Shown: positions 61,177 to 64,000 of the stretch, piece after piece
Position numbering within the stretch: the stretch's first letter is position 1
Layout: every line of letters starts with the position of its first letter
Assembly: GCA_963767715.1 (NCBI GenBank)
Contig: CAVYFA010000014.1
Location: 1 to 64,000, forward strand
Reading direction: 5' to 3'
Source: CAVSXS01 sp963767715
GTDB taxonomy: Bacteria > Chloroflexota > Ktedonobacteria > Ktedonobacterales > Ktedonobacteraceae
Length of the DNA stretch: 64,000 nt
Program-made: the position numbers and the translations under genes
The notes under the pieces: model-generated
Told to the model about the DNA's origin: nothing
The model's database searches: none
What the model saw: the letters and a program-made list of their open reading frames with translations, nothing else

Positions 61177-62451
61177 TCACCCCTCGCTTGCAAGCGCTTC
61201 CTGTGAAGAGCAGGCGCGTCGGCGCAGCAGCGGCTCGCGAAGCGCCGTGGCATCCAGCTTGCTCGCCCCGAGAAATCTGACGAAGCGCGCCAACCCACGC
61301 GCCAGGGCCTCCGCAAAGGCCTCATCGGTGCCCAGAGCCTCCTCCTCCAGCCACAAGCCCAGGATGACGAACGTGTTGGTTGTGCGATCGAGTTTGCTGT
61401 CGAAGCGCGCGACGAGCCGGTCGCCCCATAACACCGGCAACGTGTAGTAGCCGAACCGGCGCTGGTGCTCCTGCTTGTAGACCTCCCACACGTAGTCAAA
61501 GCCGAACAACACTTTGGCTCGCCCGCGCGCGCTGACGTGATCGAGCGGGGCGAGGAAGACCGCCTCTTGCGTCGTGGTCGTCTCGAGTGGCGTCCAGGCC
61601 GGCGGCAAGCGCCCCGCGCTCAGATCGGCCAGCAGTCCGGCATCGCTGCCGAGCGCGTAGTGCACCCGTTTCCAGCCCTCCACCTGCACCTGGATGAGCT
61701 CGCCGTCGGCCAGCATCGCCTCAAGTATCTGCTTCGCTGCCCGATCCGGCTCGCCGCGCCCGTGAAACGCATCAGCCGTGCGGGGGAGGCGCGACAGGCC
61801 GTAGAAGCTGACTTCCTTGCGGATCAAGAAGCGGTCGGCCTCGGCCTCGTCGCTTTCGCGGATGAGAGAGGCGGGCGCGACCGTTTCCGTGAGGGCGTAC
61901 ACGCGCTCGAAGTGCTCGCGGTGGTGCGTCATCACTTCGCCGGTGCGCCAGAGATAATACAGGGCCAGCGCGCTGTCCTTGCGGCCGCGATAACTCTGGG
62001 TGCGTGTGCGGCTCTCCATCGCGAAGTCGCGGTTGCTCACGGTGCCGCGCTCGCGCAGGATGGCCCGCATTTCCTCGATGGCCTCGGCGTGCTCGACTGC
62101 CATGGCGTGAATGCGCGAGTCGCCAGAGACGCCATCGCGCTCGCGGCGCATGACCACGCGCCAGTGCGGCAGTTCGTCCATCGGCCGCACGGCCAGCCAG
62201 CCACCCCAATCGAAGAACTTGCGCTGCTGATAGGCCAGCTCTTCCCACAGGCCAGGCGTGTAAGCGAGCACGCGGCTGTGCAGCGTGATGTCCTGGCTGC
62301 GCGCGATAATTTGCAGCGGGTCGAGTTGCAGGTACTCCATGGCGCGCATAGCCTGCTCCGTACCCGCGAGGCCTCGCCAGCGCCGCCCGGGCCACAAGCC
62401 CTGCTTGCCGAGGATGAAGCGACGCACTGTCTCGATGGTGATGCTCAGCAT
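61177..62451 (-). CDS. YcaQ-family winged-helix protein (crosslink-repair DNA glycosylase-like)
   Basis: Product of 424 aa. The family pattern includes YLQLDPLQIIARSQDITLHS near 40, KFFDWGGWLAVRPMDELPHW, RIHAMAVEHAEAIEEM, LYYLWRTGEVMTHHREHFER and the catalytic-type QLD motif within LQLDPLQ. Later parts (FLAPLDHVSARGRAKVLFGF, YVWEVYKQEHQRRFGYYTLP) are typical too. YcaQ-type proteins release alkylated or crosslinked bases. ATG 62451 with no strong Shine-Dalgarno in the 10 bp upstream. Divergent from the gene at 62595. Confidence 0.88.
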   Translation of the reverse strand: MLSITIETVRRFILGKQGLWPGRRWRGLAGTEQAMRAMEYLQLDPLQIIARSQDITLHSRVLAYTPGLWEELAYQQRKFFDWGGWLAVRPMDELPHWRVVMRRERDGVSGDSRIHAMAVEHAEAIEEMRAILRERGTVSNRDFAMESRTRTQSYRGRKDSALALYYLWRTGEVMTHHREHFERVYALTETVAPASLIRESDEAEADRFLIRKEVSFYGLSRLPRTADAFHGRGEPDRAAKQILEAMLADGELIQVQVEGWKRVHYALGSDAGLLADLSAGRLPPAWTPLETTTTQEAVFLAPLDHVSARGRAKVLFGFDYVWEVYKQEHQRRFGYYTLPVLWGDRLVARFDSKLDRTTNTFVILGLWLEEEALGTDEAFAEALARGLARFVRFLGASKLDATALREPLLRRRACSSQEALASEG

Positions 62452-62594
62452 GATGACCTCATTATATCACTCTCAGAAGTACAATACGTCCCCGGCACAT
62501 TTCCCTTCGACGCGGTATACTATCATATATTCAGCTCCGGCTAAAACATTATTCTTCTTGCTGGCCAATAGCAACAGAATAGCGGAGGAAACCC

Positions 62595-63854
62595 ATGCAA
62601 TCTGGCAACGAGCAGAACGACGGCGGCACCTCCTGGCCCGTAATCGACGGCTCCTACAGCGTAGGAGACCCGGCTGCCCCCGTAGCGGTTTGTGCGCTCA
62701 CCAGCGATGAGCTTATCCAGCCCCTCGTTACAGTGCCAGGGGTTGCCATCGCCGGGGAGGTGCAGACCGCCAACCTGGGCATCGAACGCATCATTCTCAA
62801 TGTGACCGCCAACCCATCCATCCGCTTCCTGCTGCTGTGTGGCAAGGAATCGCGCCTATTTCAACCTGGCCAGACGCTGAGTGCTCTCCTCGACAACGGC
62901 ATTGATCCCGAGGGACGCATCGTCGGAGCCCAGGGATACGAGCCGGTCTTGCGCAACCTGCCTCGTGAACAGGTCGATGCCTTTCGCCGCCAGGTCGAGC
63001 TCGCGGACTGGACAGGCGAGCAGGAGCTGGCGCTTCTCCAGGAACGTATCAGCGGCCTCGCGGCGCGCAATCCCGGACGATTCGAGCCACAATGGGGGCA
63101 CGTTGGCACAACAGCGAGTGCCACCGATCCGCGTAGCAGCTTTCTCACCATCCGCCCGGGTGGGCAGCGGGAACCACTGATCTACGATCCCAAAGGCTAC
63201 TTCGTGATCACGCTCGACCGTGCTGCGGGCCAGATTGTGCTGCGGCACTACCTGCCCGATCACACGCCGGCTCACGAGATGCGGGGGCGTTCGGCGGAGC
63301 CGATGCTCCTGGGCCTGCTGCGAGAAGGCCTTGTTTCACAACTGAGCCATGCGGGCTACCTTGGCGCTGAGCTGGCGAAGGCCGAAGCCGCCCTGCGCCT
63401 GGGAAGCAGTGTACGCTACGAACAGGACAGGGTTCTGCGCCAGGATGACGCGCCTGCTCCGCCACCTTCTTCATCCACGCCCGCGGCGAAGCCCGCCATT
63501 TCCCCACCTCGCACCTGGAAGCAACTGTCTGATACGCCTCTTGGCGAGGAGGTCGATGTAGTATGTGAGATAAACGCTCAGCTCACCGAAAACCTGCTCG
63601 AAGGCACCGTCGGGGAGCCGACCGAACGGGAGCCATTTAGCCTGTTTCGACGAACGGAGCACATACTGCGTGTTTATTGGAGTCCGGCGTCTACGCAGGT
63701 GATTATGGGCGAGCCCGGCCAGGTTACTCCAGGAGCCCTCCTGCGCGTGCGTGGGAGACGCCGATCCGAGAACGAGGTGGATGCCGAGCGCCTGGTCATC
63801 CTAACCGGCTCCGCCCGTATCCAGGAGGAATTCTCGTTCATGAAATGGTTGTAG
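62595..63854 (+). CDS. MtrA-like / DUF4346-type protein
   Basis: Product of 419 aa. The N-terminal part (about 14-120) resembles the soluble domain of tetrahydromethanopterin S-methyltransferase subunit A: WPVIDGSYSVGDPAAPVAVC, LGIERIILNVTANPSIRFLL, LCGKESRLFQPGQTLSALL and GIDPEGRIVGAQGYEPVLRN. The middle (about 185-280) contains KGYFVITLDRAAGQIVLRHY and matches the pattern of the DUF4346 domain. A Pro-rich linker (about 285-300) leads to a C-terminal OB-like domain. There is no membrane anchor, so it is not a true Mtr subunit; corrinoid binding is possible. GGAGG precedes the ATG. Confidence 0.75.
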   Translation: MQSGNEQNDGGTSWPVIDGSYSVGDPAAPVAVCALTSDELIQPLVTVPGVAIAGEVQTANLGIERIILNVTANPSIRFLLLCGKESRLFQPGQTLSALLDNGIDPEGRIVGAQGYEPVLRNLPREQVDAFRRQVELADWTGEQELALLQERISGLAARNPGRFEPQWGHVGTTASATDPRSSFLTIRPGGQREPLIYDPKGYFVITLDRAAGQIVLRHYLPDHTPAHEMRGRSAEPMLLGLLREGLVSQLSHAGYLGAELAKAEAALRLGSSVRYEQDRVLRQDDAPAPPPSSSTPAAKPAISPPRTWKQLSDTPLGEEVDVVCEINAQLTENLLEGTVGEPTEREPFSLFRRTEHILRVYWSPASTQVIMGEPGQVTPGALLRVRGRRRSENEVDAERLVILTGSARIQEEFSFMKWL

Positions 63855-63878
63855 GTAAACGAGCGACAAACAAAAGTA

Positions 63879-64000
63879 GGGGCCGATTTATCGTGCCCAC
63901 CGCCGATTTATCGGCCAGTATCACCGTCATCGATCAAGCAACACTGGCCGATTATGCACATAGACGAAAACATGTGGACACCCTGTACGGGCGGGAGTGG
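63879..64000. repeat. mosaic GCCGATTTATCG element running off the window
   Basis: GTAGGGGCCGATTTATCGTG, GCCGATTTATCGGCCAG, then GGCCGATTATGCACATAGAC and the beginning of GTACGGGCGGGAGTGG. The order resembles the composite element at 15543 and 60840, with an extra 35 bp in the middle; the 3' part is beyond the window. Confidence 0.8.

Noticed and set aside
61465..62544. 359-codon plus-strand frame opposite the YcaQ-type gene
   Set aside because: Antisense to a convincing gene; the product has no recognisable motif and repeated Arg/Ala/His runs.

Overview
The window looks like chromosomal DNA of a Ktedonobacteria-type member of the Chloroflexota. This is inferred from gene families: multi-domain Ser/Thr kinase/NB-ARC/TPR and MalT-like regulators, many small membrane proteins (DUF4383, DUF4389, DUF998), a secreted sedolisin and a large load of short dispersed intergenic repeats. 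It was not proved by any search. No rRNA, tRNA, CRISPR array or intact insertion sequence was seen; one transposase remnant is present.

Layout. 0-5.4 kb: pyrE-like gene with a strong terminator, a frameshifted slipin (SPFH) gene with an NfeD-type membrane protease, and small VOC and pyridoxamine-oxidase-like genes. 6-12 kb: a heme-oxygenase-fold protein, an FAD oxidoreductase overlapping an alpha/beta hydrolase, and a fatty acid desaturase operon. 12.6-21 kb: membrane proteins, two TetR regulators, a HAD hydrolase, two VOC proteins, a patatin, a histidine phosphatase and an APH-like kinase. 21-29 kb and 39-49 kb: two related sets of membrane/lipid genes with three PAP2 phosphatases, two diacylglycerol-kinase-like proteins sharing a C-terminal extension, and three copies of an unusual polytopic membrane protein family (one frameshifted, two in tandem), plus YihY, PhoD and UbiB/ABC1 proteins. 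30-39 kb: an NB-ARC kinase with Asn in place of the catalytic Asp, a pentapeptide-repeat membrane protein and a MalT-like regulator. 49-64 kb: a probable selenoprotein of the GrdB family with an in-frame UGA, facing a peroxiredoxin; then a GT87-like mannosyltransferase, a MSMEG_6728-type protein, an epimerase, a BNR-repeat secreted protein, cystathionine beta-synthase/cysteine synthase, a frameshifted sedolisin, a YcaQ-type protein and an MtrA-like/DUF4346-type protein.

Three signals stand out. (1) The internal UGA at 49833 sits exactly at the U-x-x-C redox position of a GrdB-family protein, the frame stays open for 130 codons after it, and a small hairpin follows. (2) Several families of mosaic intergenic repeats (GCCGATTTATCG-type, GTAGGGGCGGGAGTGG-type and others) recur through the window; one has entered the MalT-like coding region in frame and another now forms the 3' end of the slipin gene. 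(3) About eleven single-frame breaks affect seven genes, several next to short G/C homopolymers. This could be residual sequencing error or real gene decay, so broken genes should be read with care.
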